The notes below the pieces were generated by a model that did no database searches, was not told where the DNA came from, and was given only the letters and a program-made list of their open reading frames with translations. A stretch of 64,000 nt of DNA from Acidimicrobiales bacterium. GTDB lineage: Bacteria; Actinomycetota; Acidimicrobiia; Acidimicrobiales; Aldehydirespiratoraceae. The position numbers and the translations under genes are program-made. Position 1 is the stretch's first letter. Each line of letters begins with the position of its first letter. The stretch is from assembly GCA_040219515.1 (NCBI GenBank), contig JAVJSI010000011.1:156130-220129 (forward strand). Direction: 5' to 3'. Shown piece by piece: positions 41,259 to 51,220 of this stretch.

Positions 41259-44200
41259 GTGGGGAACGAGTTCGGCGCACTGATCCGCCGCTGGTGGGTC
41301 GTGCTGGTCGCCGCACTGGCGGCCTACGTGCCGGTGGTGCTCTCCAGTCCCGGCGTGGTCGGTGCCGACACCAAGACCTACCTCTACCTCGACCCCGGGG
41401 GGGTGTTGCGCGACGCCGCGAGCCTGTGGGACAGCGACGTCGCACTCGGCACCGTGACCCATCAGAACATCGGCTACCTGTGGCCGATGGGCCCCTTCTA
41501 CTGGGTGTTCGACACGCTGGGGAGCCCCGACTGGTTCGCCCAACGGCTGTGGCTGGGCACGCTGCTCTTCGCCGCCGGTGCCGGTGTCCACTTTCTGCTG
41601 AAGACGCTGGACTGGCAGGGACGGGGAATGCTCGTGGCGGTACTCGCCTACGAGCTCAGCCCGTACCTGCTCGACTACAGCGCACGGATCTCCGCAGTGC
41701 TGCTGCCATGGGCCGGGCTGCCGTGGATGATCGCCCTGACGATCCGGGCCGCCCGGTCACAGACGTGGCGTCACCCCGCCGCGTTCGCGCTCGTCGTGCT
41801 CACCGTCGGTTCGGTCAACGCGACCTCCCTGATTCTCGTCGGTCTCGCGCCGGTGGCGTGGTTGGTCCATGCCCGGCTCGCCGAGCGGTCGCTGAGCACG
41901 CGAGAGGCCGTCGCTGCGGCGCTGCGGATCGGGGTGCTGAGCCTCGGCGTGTCGATCTGGTGGATTGCCGGGCTCGTGCTCCAGGGCGGCTACAGCCTTC
42001 CCGTCACTCGCTACACGGAGACGTACCAGACCGTGGCCTCGTCATCGACGGCGCCCGAGGTGTTCCGGGGTCTCGGCTATTGGTTCTTCTACGGCAACGA
42101 CAAGTTCGGACAGTGGATCGAACCGAGCATCGAGTACACCCAGGGCGTCTGGCTGCTCTTCATCAGCTTCGGTCTGGTCGTGTTGTCGCTCTTCGGCGCC
42201 GCCCTCGTGCGCTGGCGCCACCGCAGCTATTTCGTGCTGCTCATCGTCCTGGCCGGCTTCATCGCCATCGGCGGGCACCCGTTCGACGCGCCGTCACCGC
42301 TGGGGTCGATCTTCAAGGACTTCACCGCGACCGACGCCGGCCTCGCCCTGCGCTCGACCCCGCGGGCGCTGCCGATGCTGGTCCTGGCCACCGCCGTCTT
42401 GCTCGGGGCGCTCGTCAATGCGGTCGATGGCCGATGGCCGACGTTCGCCCGGGGGTTCTCGGCGCTGGTCCTGATCGCGGTGGTGCTCAACAACCCCGCG
42501 ATGTGGCGTATCCGCATGATCGAGGAGCACCTCCAGCGCGACGAGGACCTGCCGGAGTACTGGCTCGACGCGATCGATTCCCTGAACGGGAACGGCAACG
42601 ACGGTCGGGTCATGGAGGTGCCGGGCAGCGACTTCGCCTCGTATCGGTGGGGCAACACGGTCGATCCGATCACCCCGGCGTTCCTCGACCGCGGTTATGT
42701 CGCTCGCGAACTCGTGCCGTTCGGCTCCCCGGAGTCGGCTGACCTGCTCACTGCCTTCGATCGACGGTTCCAAGAGGACTCGGTCGACCTCGATTCGATC
42801 GTGCCGGTCGCCCAACTGATGTCGGTGGACGATCTCGTGCACCGGGCCGACCTGACCTACGAACGGTTCCGCACACCGCGCCCGGCCCCGACTGCCGACC
42901 TCCTCGACCGCGCCCCCGGCCTCGACCTCGGCGCCGGGTTCGGTCCGGTCGGTGCCAACATCGCGGGACCGGAACAGACCCTGCTCGACGAGGTCCACCT
43001 CGCCACCGACCCGTCGCTGCGCGAGCCCGCGGCGGTCGAGACCTATGGCGTGCCGGAGGCGCTCGACATCGTCCGCACCAGGCCCCTCGTCGGCTCCCTC
43101 GTGGTGGTCGGCGATGGCGCAGGGCTGGTCGACACGGCCGGGGCGGGACTCCTCGATCCGCAACGGCCGATCTGGTTCGGCGCCGACCTCGCCGCCGACG
43201 AGGCGCTCCGCGTCGACGTGCTCGAGTCGCCGGCCACGATCGTGGTCACGGACACCAACAAGCGGCGGGCGAGGCGGTGGGGCACCCTGCGGGAGAACCT
43301 GGGCTACACCGAGCGACCGGGAGAGTCCCCCCTCGTCGACGACCCGACCGACAACCGCCTCGAGATCTTCCCCGATCTCGCCGCGGCGGGCGTCGACCCC
43401 GACGATGCCCGCACGGTGAGCCGCCAGGACGGGCCGTTCGACCTGCGCGCCTCGAACTACGGCAACCCGGTCACCTACACGAACGACGACCGCCCGGCCC
43501 TGGCGATCGACGGCGATGACGACACGGCGTGGGTGGTCGGTGCGTTCTCCGAGGCACGAGGTGAGTGGTTGGAGTTCGTCTACGACGAGCCGACGACCAT
43601 CACTCGCATCACCCTGCTGCAACCACAGACCGACTCGAACCGGCAGATCACCGAAGTCACCGTGCGGGCCGACGGCCAGGAGCTGGCCGTCGTCGCCCTC
43701 GGCCCGGCATCGTGGTCCGCGCCCGGCCAGATGGTGGCGCTGCCGGCCCATGATCCGGCACTCGTGTACGAGATAGAACTCACCGACCTGTCGCTCCCGC
43801 CGCAGCCCTCCTACGGCGGCGTGTCGCCCGTCGGGTTCGCCGAGGTCGTGATGGGCGACGCGGCTCCCGTCGAGGAGTACCTCCGGCTCCCGGTGGCCTT
43901 CACCGATCGCGTCGGCGACGACCTCGACCGCCACGAGCTCGCGGTCGTCGTGACCCGTGAGCGCTCGAATCCCCAGGAGCCGGTCCGCGAGGACCCCGAA
44001 GCCGAGATGCGTCGCGTCGTGGAGTTGCCGTCCGAACGACAGTTCACGATCGAGGGAAGCGCCCGAGTCTCCGCCGCCGTGCCCGAGGCGGCCGTCGACG
44101 GACTGATCGGCCGGGAGGTCACCACGGGTGGCATCGGTGCGCAGGCATCGTCGTCCGGTCCCCTGCCCGGCGACCTCCGCAGCATCGCGTCGTTCGCGTT

Positions 44201-45563
44201 CGACGGTGATCCCTCGAGTGCGTGGACGGGCCGCTTCGGTCCGCAGGCCGACCAGTGGGTGGGCATCGAGCTCGAGGAGCCCTTCGCGTTCGAGTCGGTC
44301 GCCGTCGACGTGGTGGTCGATGCGCTTCACTCGGTGCCGACGGAGTTCGACGTCGTGGTCGACGGCGTCTCGGTGGGAGTGGTGCCCAGCGGGCTGGTCC
44401 AGGCCGATCAGCCACGGGGGTCGGTCCAGCGGGTGGAGCTGCCCGTCGCCGGCCGGGGGTCGCGACTCGAGATCAGGGTCAGGGCGGTCGACGAGCGGGT
44501 CACCCAGGACTGGTACGCGAACTACTTCGTTGCGATGCCCGTGTCGATCGCCGAAGTGCAGCTCGACGGCGTCGCCTTCTTCGGCGCCCCCGACGCCGTT
44601 GACACCGGTTGTGTCCCCCTCCTGACGATCGATGGCGCCGTCGTCGACGTGGCCGTGGCCGGCTCGGCCGACGACGCGCTCGAACGGCGGGAACTCGCCG
44701 TGACCGGCTGCACGGAGCTCGCCACCGACGGCGGCCTCGTCATGGCGACCTCCAGTCGACCGTTCGGTCTCGACCTCGACCAGCTCGTGTTTCGCAGCCC
44801 GGCTCCGCAGGAGATCCCGACGGTCGCTCCCGGCCCTGTCGACGTGCGTTCGAGCGACGACACGCACTACTCGTTGACGGTGCCGGCCGCCGACGAGGAT
44901 CGCTTCCTCGTGCTCGGCCAGAGCCACAACCTCGGGTGGGAGGCGACCGTCGACGGGACCTCATTGGGCGAGCCGGTGCTGATCGACGGTTTCGCCAACG
45001 GCTGGCGCCTGCCCGCGGGACCCGCGGTGGAGGTCGATCTCGACTGGACACCACAGCGCCTCGTCGGGTGGAGCCTGTGGCTGTCGGCCGTGGCCGTGCT
45101 CGTCGTGCTGGCGCTGGCGTTGCGCCGGGGTGGCCGTGGCGCTCCCCCGCTCGCCGAACGGGGCGACGGTCCGGAGCAGCCGACGTTGCGGTCCCTTCCG
45201 CTCATCGATCGTCCACGCCGACGTCCACCGGCGTCGGCCCGGGTGGTCGCCACGGCGGGGTTCGTCGTCGCCGGGTTCTCCTGGCTCAACCTCCCCCGCC
45301 TGCCGGGGCTGGCCGTGGTGGTCGGGTTCGTCGTCGCGCTGATGCTCCGGCATCGGCTCGGCTGGCTGCGCCCCGCGACGATGGCGGCGGTGGTCCTGGG
45401 ATTCACGTCCGTTGCGATCATGGTCGCGCAGAAGCGCTTCCGGTATCCCCCGGACTTCGGCTGGCCACAGCAGTTCGCCGACCTCCACGTGTGGGGGGTC
45501 GTCGCGCTGTTGCTGTTGGCGGCGGACTATGTCGTGTCGCTGGTGCGACCCGAACGGGACTAG
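41259..45563 (+). CDS. AftD-like alpha-(1->3)-arabinofuranosyltransferase-family membrane protein
   Basis: A 1434-residue giant envelope protein. The first 420 residues form a GT-C membrane domain of roughly ten helices (WWVVLVAALAAYVPVVL near the start, later WLLFISFGLVVLSLFG) with the early VVGADTKTYLYLDPG loop, where GT-C enzymes keep their catalytic Asp. A large extracellular part follows, with at least two discoidin-like carbohydrate-binding modules (about DGDDDTAWVVGAF and DGDPSSAWTGRFG). The C-terminus has three or more helices. This matches the DUF3367/AftD family that branches arabinan in mycobacteria using a decaprenyl donor. The substrate in this organism is not established. Confidence 0.88.
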   Translation: MGNEFGALIRRWWVVLVAALAAYVPVVLSSPGVVGADTKTYLYLDPGGVLRDAASLWDSDVALGTVTHQNIGYLWPMGPFYWVFDTLGSPDWFAQRLWLGTLLFAAGAGVHFLLKTLDWQGRGMLVAVLAYELSPYLLDYSARISAVLLPWAGLPWMIALTIRAARSQTWRHPAAFALVVLTVGSVNATSLILVGLAPVAWLVHARLAERSLSTREAVAAALRIGVLSLGVSIWWIAGLVLQGGYSLPVTRYTETYQTVASSSTAPEVFRGLGYWFFYGNDKFGQWIEPSIEYTQGVWLLFISFGLVVLSLFGAALVRWRHRSYFVLLIVLAGFIAIGGHPFDAPSPLGSIFKDFTATDAGLALRSTPRALPMLVLATAVLLGALVNAVDGRWPTFARGFSALVLIAVVLNNPAMWRIRMIEEHLQRDEDLPEYWLDAIDSLNGNGNDGRVMEVPGSDFASYRWGNTVDPITPAFLDRGYVARELVPFGSPESADLLTAFDRRFQEDSVDLDSIVPVAQLMSVDDLVHRADLTYERFRTPRPAPTADLLDRAPGLDLGAGFGPVGANIAGPEQTLLDEVHLATDPSLREPAAVETYGVPEALDIVRTRPLVGSLVVVGDGAGLVDTAGAGLLDPQRPIWFGADLAADEALRVDVLESPATIVVTDTNKRRARRWGTLRENLGYTERPGESPLVDDPTDNRLEIFPDLAAAGVDPDDARTVSRQDGPFDLRASNYGNPVTYTNDDRPALAIDGDDDTAWVVGAFSEARGEWLEFVYDEPTTITRITLLQPQTDSNRQITEVTVRADGQELAVVALGPASWSAPGQMVALPAHDPALVYEIELTDLSLPPQPSYGGVSPVGFAEVVMGDAAPVEEYLRLPVAFTDRVGDDLDRHELAVVVTRERSNPQEPVREDPEAEMRRVVELPSERQFTIEGSARVSAAVPEAAVDGLIGREVTTGGIGAQASSSGPLPGDLRSIASFAFDGDPSSAWTGRFGPQADQWVGIELEEPFAFESVAVDVVVDALHSVPTEFDVVVDGVSVGVVPSGLVQADQPRGSVQRVELPVAGRGSRLEIRVRAVDERVTQDWYANYFVAMPVSIAEVQLDGVAFFGAPDAVDTGCVPLLTIDGAVVDVAVAGSADDALERRELAVTGCTELATDGGLVMATSSRPFGLDLDQLVFRSPAPQEIPTVAPGPVDVRSSDDTHYSLTVPAADEDRFLVLGQSHNLGWEATVDGTSLGEPVLIDGFANGWRLPAGPAVEVDLDWTPQRLVGWSLWLSAVAVLVVLALALRRGGRGAPPLAERGDGPEQPTLRSLPLIDRPRRRPPASARVVATAGFVVAGFSWLNLPRLPGLAVVVGFVVALMLRHRLGWLRPATMAAVVLGFTSVAIMVAQKRFRYPPDFGWPQQFADLHVWGVVALLLLAADYVVSLVRPERD

Positions 45564-46156
45564 ACGGCGGTCGTCGCCTTCGTCAGCGCATGCTGCACGA
45601 GCTCGAGAAGCGTGGCCTTCGTCGCCGCCCGATCCCGGGCATCGGTGGTCATCATCGGGACATCGGCGGGAATCGCCAACGCCTCACGGACGTCCTCGAG
45701 GGAGTGGTGGATCCGGCCGAAGAACGCGTTCACCGCGACCACGAACGGGATGCCGGCCGACTCGAAGTAGTCGACGGCCGCGAAACAGTCCTCGAGACGC
45801 GAGGTGTCCACCACCACGACAGCACCGATGGCGCCGCGGACCAGGTCGTCCCACATGAAGTGGAACCGGTCCTGTCCCGGCGTGCCGAACAGGTAGAGGA
45901 TCAGGTCGTCACCGAGGCTGATGCGACCGAAGTCCATCGCCACGGTCGTCGACTTCTTGGCCGCCTCGCCGGCGATGTCGACGCCCTGGCTGTGCGACGT
46001 CAACGACGCCTCGGTCGTGAGCGGTTCGATCTCGGAGATCGACCCCACGAACGTGGTCTTGCCGACCGCGTAGCCGCCGGCCACCACGATCTTGACGGGG
46101 AGGGGAACGTTGCCGCTGGGAGCAGCAGTGTTCTTCTCAGAGCGCTTGAAGACCAT
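45560..46156 (-). CDS. Conservon Ras-like GTPase (CvnD type)
   Basis: A 198-residue small GTPase of the MglA/CvnD family. The P-loop GGYAVGKTTF (27-36) and LFGTPGQDRFHFMWDDLV (the G3 region) are clear, with VAVNAF in the place of NKxD, as usual for this clade. It acts as the switch of a membrane-bound conservon complex with the adjacent LC7, DUF742 and sensor proteins. The start is ATG 46154-46156, inside the end of the DUF742 gene (20-base overlap). It converges with aftD, stops overlapping by four bases. Confidence 0.93.
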   Translation of the reverse strand: MVFKRSEKNTAAPSGNVPLPVKIVVAGGYAVGKTTFVGSISEIEPLTTEASLTSHSQGVDIAGEAAKKSTTVAMDFGRISLGDDLILYLFGTPGQDRFHFMWDDLVRGAIGAVVVVDTSRLEDCFAAVDYFESAGIPFVVAVNAFFGRIHHSLEDVREALAIPADVPMMTTDARDRAATKATLLELVQHALTKATTAV

Positions 46157-46502
46157 CGAGGACCCTTTCGAGGAGTCGGAGGTCGGGGCGGGAGCCCTCT
46201 TCGTCCGATGCCGGATTGGCATGGGAGTCGAGGAACCCCTCGGTGACCAGGTCACCCACGAGGACGCGGGCAACCCCTAACGGAAGGTGGAGGTGTGCGG
46301 ACACCTCGGCAATGGAGGTGGGATCGGCGCAGAGTCGCAGGATGTCCCGCTTCTCCGAGGGGAGGGTGCCCGGATCGTCTTCGCCCCGCGGAGTGACGCG
46401 GACGATCGTCTCGAGCGCGAGCTCGGTCGACGAACGAACTCGTCCACCGGTCAGCGCGTACGGGCGTACACGCAGCCGGGAGTCGCGGGGCTGGTCGGTC
46501 AT
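46137..46502 (-). CDS. Conservon DUF742 protein (CvnC type)
   Basis: A 121-residue DUF742 protein: RVRPYALTGGRVRSSTELALETIV, then a winged-helix-like region (EKRDILRLCADPTSIAEVSAHLHLPLGVARVLVGDL). In conservons this protein links the roadblock protein and GTPase. Its ATG overlaps the cvnB stop by four bases, and it overlaps cvnD by 20 bases. Confidence 0.94.
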   Translation of the reverse strand: MTDQPRDSRLRVRPYALTGGRVRSSTELALETIVRVTPRGEDDPGTLPSEKRDILRLCADPTSIAEVSAHLHLPLGVARVLVGDLVTEGFLDSHANPASDEEGSRPDLRLLERVLDGLQAL

Positions 46503-46921
46503 CGGGGAAGCGCGCTCTGGAGCTCGGCGCGCAGCTCGGGGGTCAGGAAGGGTCCGGTCTTGTCGACGAGGACGGCCATCTCGTAGCCGACGAGTCCGAC
46601 ATCACAGTCGGAGTCGGAGACCACGGCGAGGCACGAACCGTCGCTCACGCCGGTGACGAAGAGGAATGCGTTCTCCATCTCGACGATGATCTCGTTGACG
46701 CGGCCACCGCCGAAGCGGCCGGCGGCGCCGTAGGCGAGACCGATCAGACCGGAGGCCACCGCGGCGAACCGGTCGGCGGCGTCGCGGTCGAGTCCGCCGG
46801 ACATCGCCATCGGGAGTCCGTCAGAGGAGACCACGACGGCCTCGCTGACCCCGGGGACACGTTCGACGAAGTTGGCGACCAACCAGTTGACGTTCGTCGC
46901 CGCGCTGCTCATGTTGCTCAT
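46499..46921 (-). CDS. Conservon roadblock/LC7 protein (CvnB type)
   Basis: A 140-residue roadblock/LC7 domain protein (VNWLVANFVERVPGVSEAVVVSSDGLPMAMSGGL, EIIVEMENAFLFVTGVSDGSCL). Members act as GTPase partners or activators in the conservon complex. It lies 11 bases after the sensor gene and overlaps the DUF742 gene by four bases. Confidence 0.95.
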   Translation of the reverse strand: MSNMSSAATNVNWLVANFVERVPGVSEAVVVSSDGLPMAMSGGLDRDAADRFAAVASGLIGLAYGAAGRFGGGRVNEIIVEMENAFLFVTGVSDGSCLAVVSDSDCDVGLVGYEMAVLVDKTGPFLTPELRAELQSALPR

Positions 46922-46932
46922 ATCGGGGCTCC

Positions 46933-49614
46933 TCAGCTCCGTCGGTTCGGTTGATCATCGGCGCCCGGTTCGGGGGCCCGTCCCTTGCGGAGGCCGGCCC
47001 GATAGCGAGAGAGCATCTGGCGCACCTCCTCGGGGGAACGGTTGGCGGCCGGCGCGATCTGTGCGTCCGGCTGCGAGGGGGTGGCGCCGGGCGAGTACTT
47101 GGACTCGTCGGGCACATCGACCTGCTTGGGCGTGCGCCGGACGAGTCCAGCGCTGGTGACCTGCGGCGGCATGGCGCCGACAGCCGCGGGGTCGCGGGTC
47201 GGGAGGGCCGTCGGGGCCGATTCCGGCGTCGCACCACCGTCGTCGATCGCGGTCGGACCGGTTCCGCTCTCGGGGGCCTCGGGCTCCGGATTGCGGGTCG
47301 GAAGGTCGGCGATGGAGTCGATCGGTGCGAACAGGTCGGCGCCCGGGTCGCTCGGGGAGGCGGGCACGCCGGGGGCACCACCGAAAGCCGAGAACAGATC
47401 GTTGTTTCTCTCCGGGAGCGACGGTGTGGGTTCGGGTGATGCGTCGGCAGTCGAGTTTGCGTCGACCGGCTTCTTGGGGCGGCGGGTCGGGAGCTTGGCC
47501 GGCCCACTCTCGGCGACGGGCTCCGAGACATCGGCATCGGCATCCGGTGCCGGGGTCGCCTCGTTCACCGTGGCGGGAGCGATCGACTCTTCGTGGAAGA
47601 CCGGGCCGGAGTCGGCGAACGGGTTCCCCATCGTGTCGGGGGTCGGCACCGGCTCGGGCACGGACGCGACGTCGTCCGCCACCGCTTCCGGTTCGCCCAG
47701 CACTTCCTCGATCTCGGCCGGGGTGTCGGCCGGGCCCTCGAGGTCGACGCGACCCACCATCTCGGACGGAATGGTGACGACGGCGGTGACACCGCCCTCC
47801 GTGCCGGAGGTCAGCTGCACGACCACACCGAGGCGGTGCGCGAGCCGGGAGACCACGGTGAATCCGAGGGAGCGGCTGAGATCGAGGCCCACCAGCGGGG
47901 GCTCGGCCAGCGTCTTGTTGGCGGTGGCGATCTGTTCGGCACTCATGCCGATGCCTCGGTCGGTCAGCGTCAGCTGATAACTGTCGTCGGCGATCCGGTA
48001 GCCGACCACGTCGACGGTGACGTCGGGCGGCGAGAACTGGGCGGCGTTCTCCATCAGTTCGGACATCAGATGCGCGAGGTCGACGGCGACCGAGCCGGCG
48101 ACCGTCGACGGGTCGACGGCCAGCAGCTGGATGCGGCTGAAGTCCTCGATCTCGCCCATGGCGACACGGAGCACGTCGGCGATCTCCACCGGGCGGCCGC
48201 GACGGCGGGTGGGCTCGGCACCGGCCAGCACGAGCAACGACTCTGCGTTGCGGCGCATGCGGGTGGCGAGGTGGTCCAAGCGGAAGAGGTTCTCGAGCTG
48301 GTCCGGATTCTCTTCCTTGGACTCGAGTTGGTCGATGAAGTCGATCTGGCGGTCGAGCAGGCTCTGGTTCCGGCGGGCGAGGTTCACGAAGATGTCGGAG
48401 ATGCCGCGCCGGAGCAGTTCGGTCTGCTCCTCGGCGACGTCCATCGTCACCTGTTGGATCTCGGAGATCGCGTGGGCGAGCTGGGCGACCTCGTCGCGGC
48501 CCTTCGCCTCGATCGGGGTGAGCACCGGAGCCTCGGCACGGCCGGCGCTGCGCATCGACTCGACCAGGGCGGGCAGTTCCTCGGCCGAGAGCTGCTCGGC
48601 GCTGCGGGTGAGTCGGGTCAGCGGTCGGCTGATCGAGCGGCCGATGATCACGGCCATCAGGAGCGCCAGCAGCACGACGGATCCGGCGAGGATCAGGAAG
48701 GAGCGGGCCTCCTCATTGGCGGCCGCGGCTTCCTGCTGGGCGCTGACGGTGGCCTCGGCCACCAGACTGCCGCTGATCTCGTTGAGACCGCGGAGCTGGG
48801 CCTCGCCACGCTCCAACCAGGCGATGACTCCCCCGTTCTCGGCATCGGAGATGTACGTCTGGATTTCGGCCACGCTGTCACCACCGGTCGTGCCGGCGGG
48901 CAGCACACCGCTGTTCTTGAGGCGCTCGAGGCTGGTCAGGTACCGCTCGTCGGCGGAGGCCGAGAAGGCCGTGAGGCTGGTCTCCGCGGTGCGCTCGGCG
49001 TCGGACACGAGGGTGACGGCGACGGCACTCAGCGAGTTCTCCCCGATGGCCTCGGAGCCCACCGAGGCGATCGTCGAGTAGGCGGACTGGATCCGGGTGA
49101 GCTCGTTCAGGTCGCTGAGCGCTCGGAAGAGGTCGAGGTCGTCCGCCTGGGCCGCGAGCGCGGTGGTGGCGTCGTCGACGGCACGGCTGGCGCCGGCGAG
49201 GAGCGTGCCGGTCACTGCATCGGTGCCTCGATCGGGTGCGAGCGTGGTGGGCAGGCGCTCGGCGAGATCGTCGAGTTCGGCGAGGAGCTCGGGATCCCCG
49301 ATGTCGCCTCGGGCGTTGCCGATGGCGGCAACCCAACGGCGGAGCTGAGCGTCGGTCTCGGCCCGTTCGGCCGCCAACACCTCGGCGTCGATGAGCATGC
49401 GGTCGGCCTCGAGCACGCGGATTCGCTCGATCTGGATCGAGAGCGAGAGGTCTGCACCGGCGTCGGCCAGTTCGGCGATACGGACCTCGCCCTCCTGGAA
49501 GGCGGTGCGTTCCGTGCGGTCCACGATGCCTGAATAGGCGAAAACCGCAACCGCGATGAGCGGTGTCGCGAGCAGCAAGAACAGCTTGCCTCGAACCTTG
49601 ATCCTCTTGAGCAT
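46933..49614 (-). CDS. Conservon sensor kinase-like protein (CvnA type)
   Basis: An 893-residue membrane protein. An N-terminal helix (about 12-30), a long extracellular helical sensor region (about 31-310), a second helix (about 311-335) with HAMP, then a CvnA-type dimerisation segment (RRNQSLLDRQIDFIDQLE) and a HATPase domain (LMSELMENAAQFSPP, DRGIGMS, SLGFTVVSRLA). About 300 Pro/Ala/Asp-rich disordered residues follow. It heads the conservon. The GTP-binding switch downstream is fed by this sensor. I took ATG 49612-49614 (MLKRIKVRGKLFLLL) over 49641 because AGAGG lies eight bases upstream. Its signal is unknown. Confidence 0.93.
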   Translation of the reverse strand: MLKRIKVRGKLFLLLATPLIAVAVFAYSGIVDRTERTAFQEGEVRIAELADAGADLSLSIQIERIRVLEADRMLIDAEVLAAERAETDAQLRRWVAAIGNARGDIGDPELLAELDDLAERLPTTLAPDRGTDAVTGTLLAGASRAVDDATTALAAQADDLDLFRALSDLNELTRIQSAYSTIASVGSEAIGENSLSAVAVTLVSDAERTAETSLTAFSASADERYLTSLERLKNSGVLPAGTTGGDSVAEIQTYISDAENGGVIAWLERGEAQLRGLNEISGSLVAEATVSAQQEAAAANEEARSFLILAGSVVLLALLMAVIIGRSISRPLTRLTRSAEQLSAEELPALVESMRSAGRAEAPVLTPIEAKGRDEVAQLAHAISEIQQVTMDVAEEQTELLRRGISDIFVNLARRNQSLLDRQIDFIDQLESKEENPDQLENLFRLDHLATRMRRNAESLLVLAGAEPTRRRGRPVEIADVLRVAMGEIEDFSRIQLLAVDPSTVAGSVAVDLAHLMSELMENAAQFSPPDVTVDVVGYRIADDSYQLTLTDRGIGMSAEQIATANKTLAEPPLVGLDLSRSLGFTVVSRLAHRLGVVVQLTSGTEGGVTAVVTIPSEMVGRVDLEGPADTPAEIEEVLGEPEAVADDVASVPEPVPTPDTMGNPFADSGPVFHEESIAPATVNEATPAPDADADVSEPVAESGPAKLPTRRPKKPVDANSTADASPEPTPSLPERNNDLFSAFGGAPGVPASPSDPGADLFAPIDSIADLPTRNPEPEAPESGTGPTAIDDGGATPESAPTALPTRDPAAVGAMPPQVTSAGLVRRTPKQVDVPDESKYSPGATPSQPDAQIAPAANRSPEEVRQMLSRYRAGLRKGRAPEPGADDQPNRRS

Positions 49615-49636
49615 ACGGACGGCCTCTGAGCGTCGG

Positions 49637-49712
49637 GGCACCCGTGGTGGGTGCCTCCCGAATCAGGTCGGCGGATGCGGATGGATGTTGAGGAGTCCGG
49701 GTCGGAGGACTC
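49637..49712 (-). terminator. Two stem-loops between gltD and the conservon
   Basis: GGCACCC, loop GTGGT, GGGTGCC (49637-49655) and GAGTCC with GGACTC (49693-49712) lie downstream of gltD on its strand. They are probable terminators separating glutamate synthase from the conservon. Confidence 0.6.
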
Positions 49713-49747
49713 GCCTCCCCGGGGTCGGACGGCCGGGAGGGGCCGGC

Positions 49748-51211
49748 TCAGCGCAGGGGCGCGGCGCTCGGTCGGATGGGGGCCGGGAGCTGCGTGTCGT
49801 CCATCAACCAGGAGTCGACGGCCGCGGCCGCCGAGCGCCCTTCGGCGATCGCCCACACGATGAGGCTCTGGCCCCTGCCCATGTCGCCGGCCACGAAGAC
49901 GCCGTCGACGTTGGTCGACCAGGCATCGTCGCGCACGACGTTGCCTCGACCGTCGAGGTCGACGCCGAACTGCTCGGTCAGCGCCCCCTGTTCGGGTCCG
50001 GTGAAGCCCATGGCGAGGAGCACGAGCTGGGCCGGGAAGTCCTTCTCGGAGCCGGCAACGGGCTCGAAGGACATGCGGCCGTCCTCGAAGACCTGCTCGA
50101 CACGAACGGTGCGCAGCACGGCGACATTGCCGTCGTCGTCGCCCGCGAACTCGACCGTGTTGATGGCGTACTCGCGCTCGCCGCCCTCTTCGTGGGCGGA
50201 GCTGACGCGATAGATCATCGGCCAGGTCGGCCACGGGTTGGCGGCGGGCCGTTCCTCTGGGGGATGCGGCATGATCTCGAACTGGTGCACGGACGCCGCG
50301 CCCTGGCGATGCGAGGTACCGAGACAATCGGCGCCGGTGTCACCGCCGCCGATGATGACGACGTCCTTGCCCTCGGCGCTCAGGGTCGGGGCGTCGAGGT
50401 CGCCCTCCTGCACGTGGTTGGCGATGGGGAGGAACTCCATCGCCTGGTGGATGCCGTTCAGCTCGCGGCCGGGGATGGGCAGATCGCGGGCCTGTGTCGC
50501 CCCGCAGGCGAGGACGACGGCGTCGTACTCGGCTCGGAGCTGATCGGCGGTGACGTCGACGCCGACGCTGACGTTGCAGCGGAACTCGGTGCCCTCCGCT
50601 TCCATCTGCTCGAGTCGACGGTCGAGGTGGCGCTTCTCCATCTTGAACTCGGGAATGCCGTAGCGCAGGAGTCCGCCGGGGCGGTCGGCCCGTTCGTAGA
50701 CCACGACATCGTGGCCGGCCCGGGTGAGCTGTTGGGCGGCCGCGAGACCGGCCGGACCGGACCCGACCACGGCGACGGACTTGCCGGTGGTCGTGACGGG
50801 CATCTCCGGCGTGACCCAACCCTCTTCCCAGGCGCGATCGATGATCTCGACCTCGATGCGCTTGATCGTCACGGGCGGCTCGTGGATGCCCAGAACGCAC
50901 GCTGCCTCGCAGGGTGCGGGACAGAGTCGACCGGTGAACTCCGGAAAGTTGTTCGTCGCGTGGAGGCGATCGATGGCGTCACGCCATTGGCCTCGATAGG
51001 TGAGGTCGTTCCAGTCGGGAATGATGTTGCCCAGCGGGCACCCGTTGTTGCAGAACGGGATGCCGCAGTCCATGCAACGGCTCGCCTGTTCGCGCAGTTT
51101 CTCCTCGGGAAACGGCTCGTACACCTCTTTCCAGTCCTTCAACCGCACCGGTACCGGTCGCCGCGTCGGCAGCTCCCGGTCGTGCTTCATGAAACCTCGT
51201 GGATCAGCCAT
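49748..51211 (-). CDS. gltD: Glutamate synthase small subunit GltD
   Basis: A 487-residue iron-sulfur flavoprotein that passes electrons from NADPH to GltB. The N-terminus has the cluster motifs [18 protein letters not shown] and [13 protein letters not shown]. The FAD loop is [15 protein letters not shown], the NAD(P)H loop [14 protein letters not shown], and the end [21 protein letters not shown] closes the FAD site. It lies nine bases after gltB and forms the heteromeric enzyme with it. Confidence 0.97.
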   Translation of the reverse strand: MADPRGFMKHDRELPTRRPVPVRLKDWKEVYEPFPEEKLREQASRCMDCGIPFCNNGCPLGNIIPDWNDLTYRGQWRDAIDRLHATNNFPEFTGRLCPAPCEAACVLGIHEPPVTIKRIEVEIIDRAWEEGWVTPEMPVTTTGKSVAVVGSGPAGLAAAQQLTRAGHDVVVYERADRPGGLLRYGIPEFKMEKRHLDRRLEQMEAEGTEFRCNVSVGVDVTADQLRAEYDAVVLACGATQARDLPIPGRELNGIHQAMEFLPIANHVQEGDLDAPTLSAEGKDVVIIGGGDTGADCLGTSHRQGAASVHQFEIMPHPPEERPAANPWPTWPMIYRVSSAHEEGGEREYAINTVEFAGDDDGNVAVLRTVRVEQVFEDGRMSFEPVAGSEKDFPAQLVLLAMGFTGPEQGALTEQFGVDLDGRGNVVRDDAWSTNVDGVFVAGDMGRGQSLIVWAIAEGRSAAAAVDSWLMDDTQLPAPIRPSAAPLR

Positions 51212-51220
51212 GTGTCGTCC

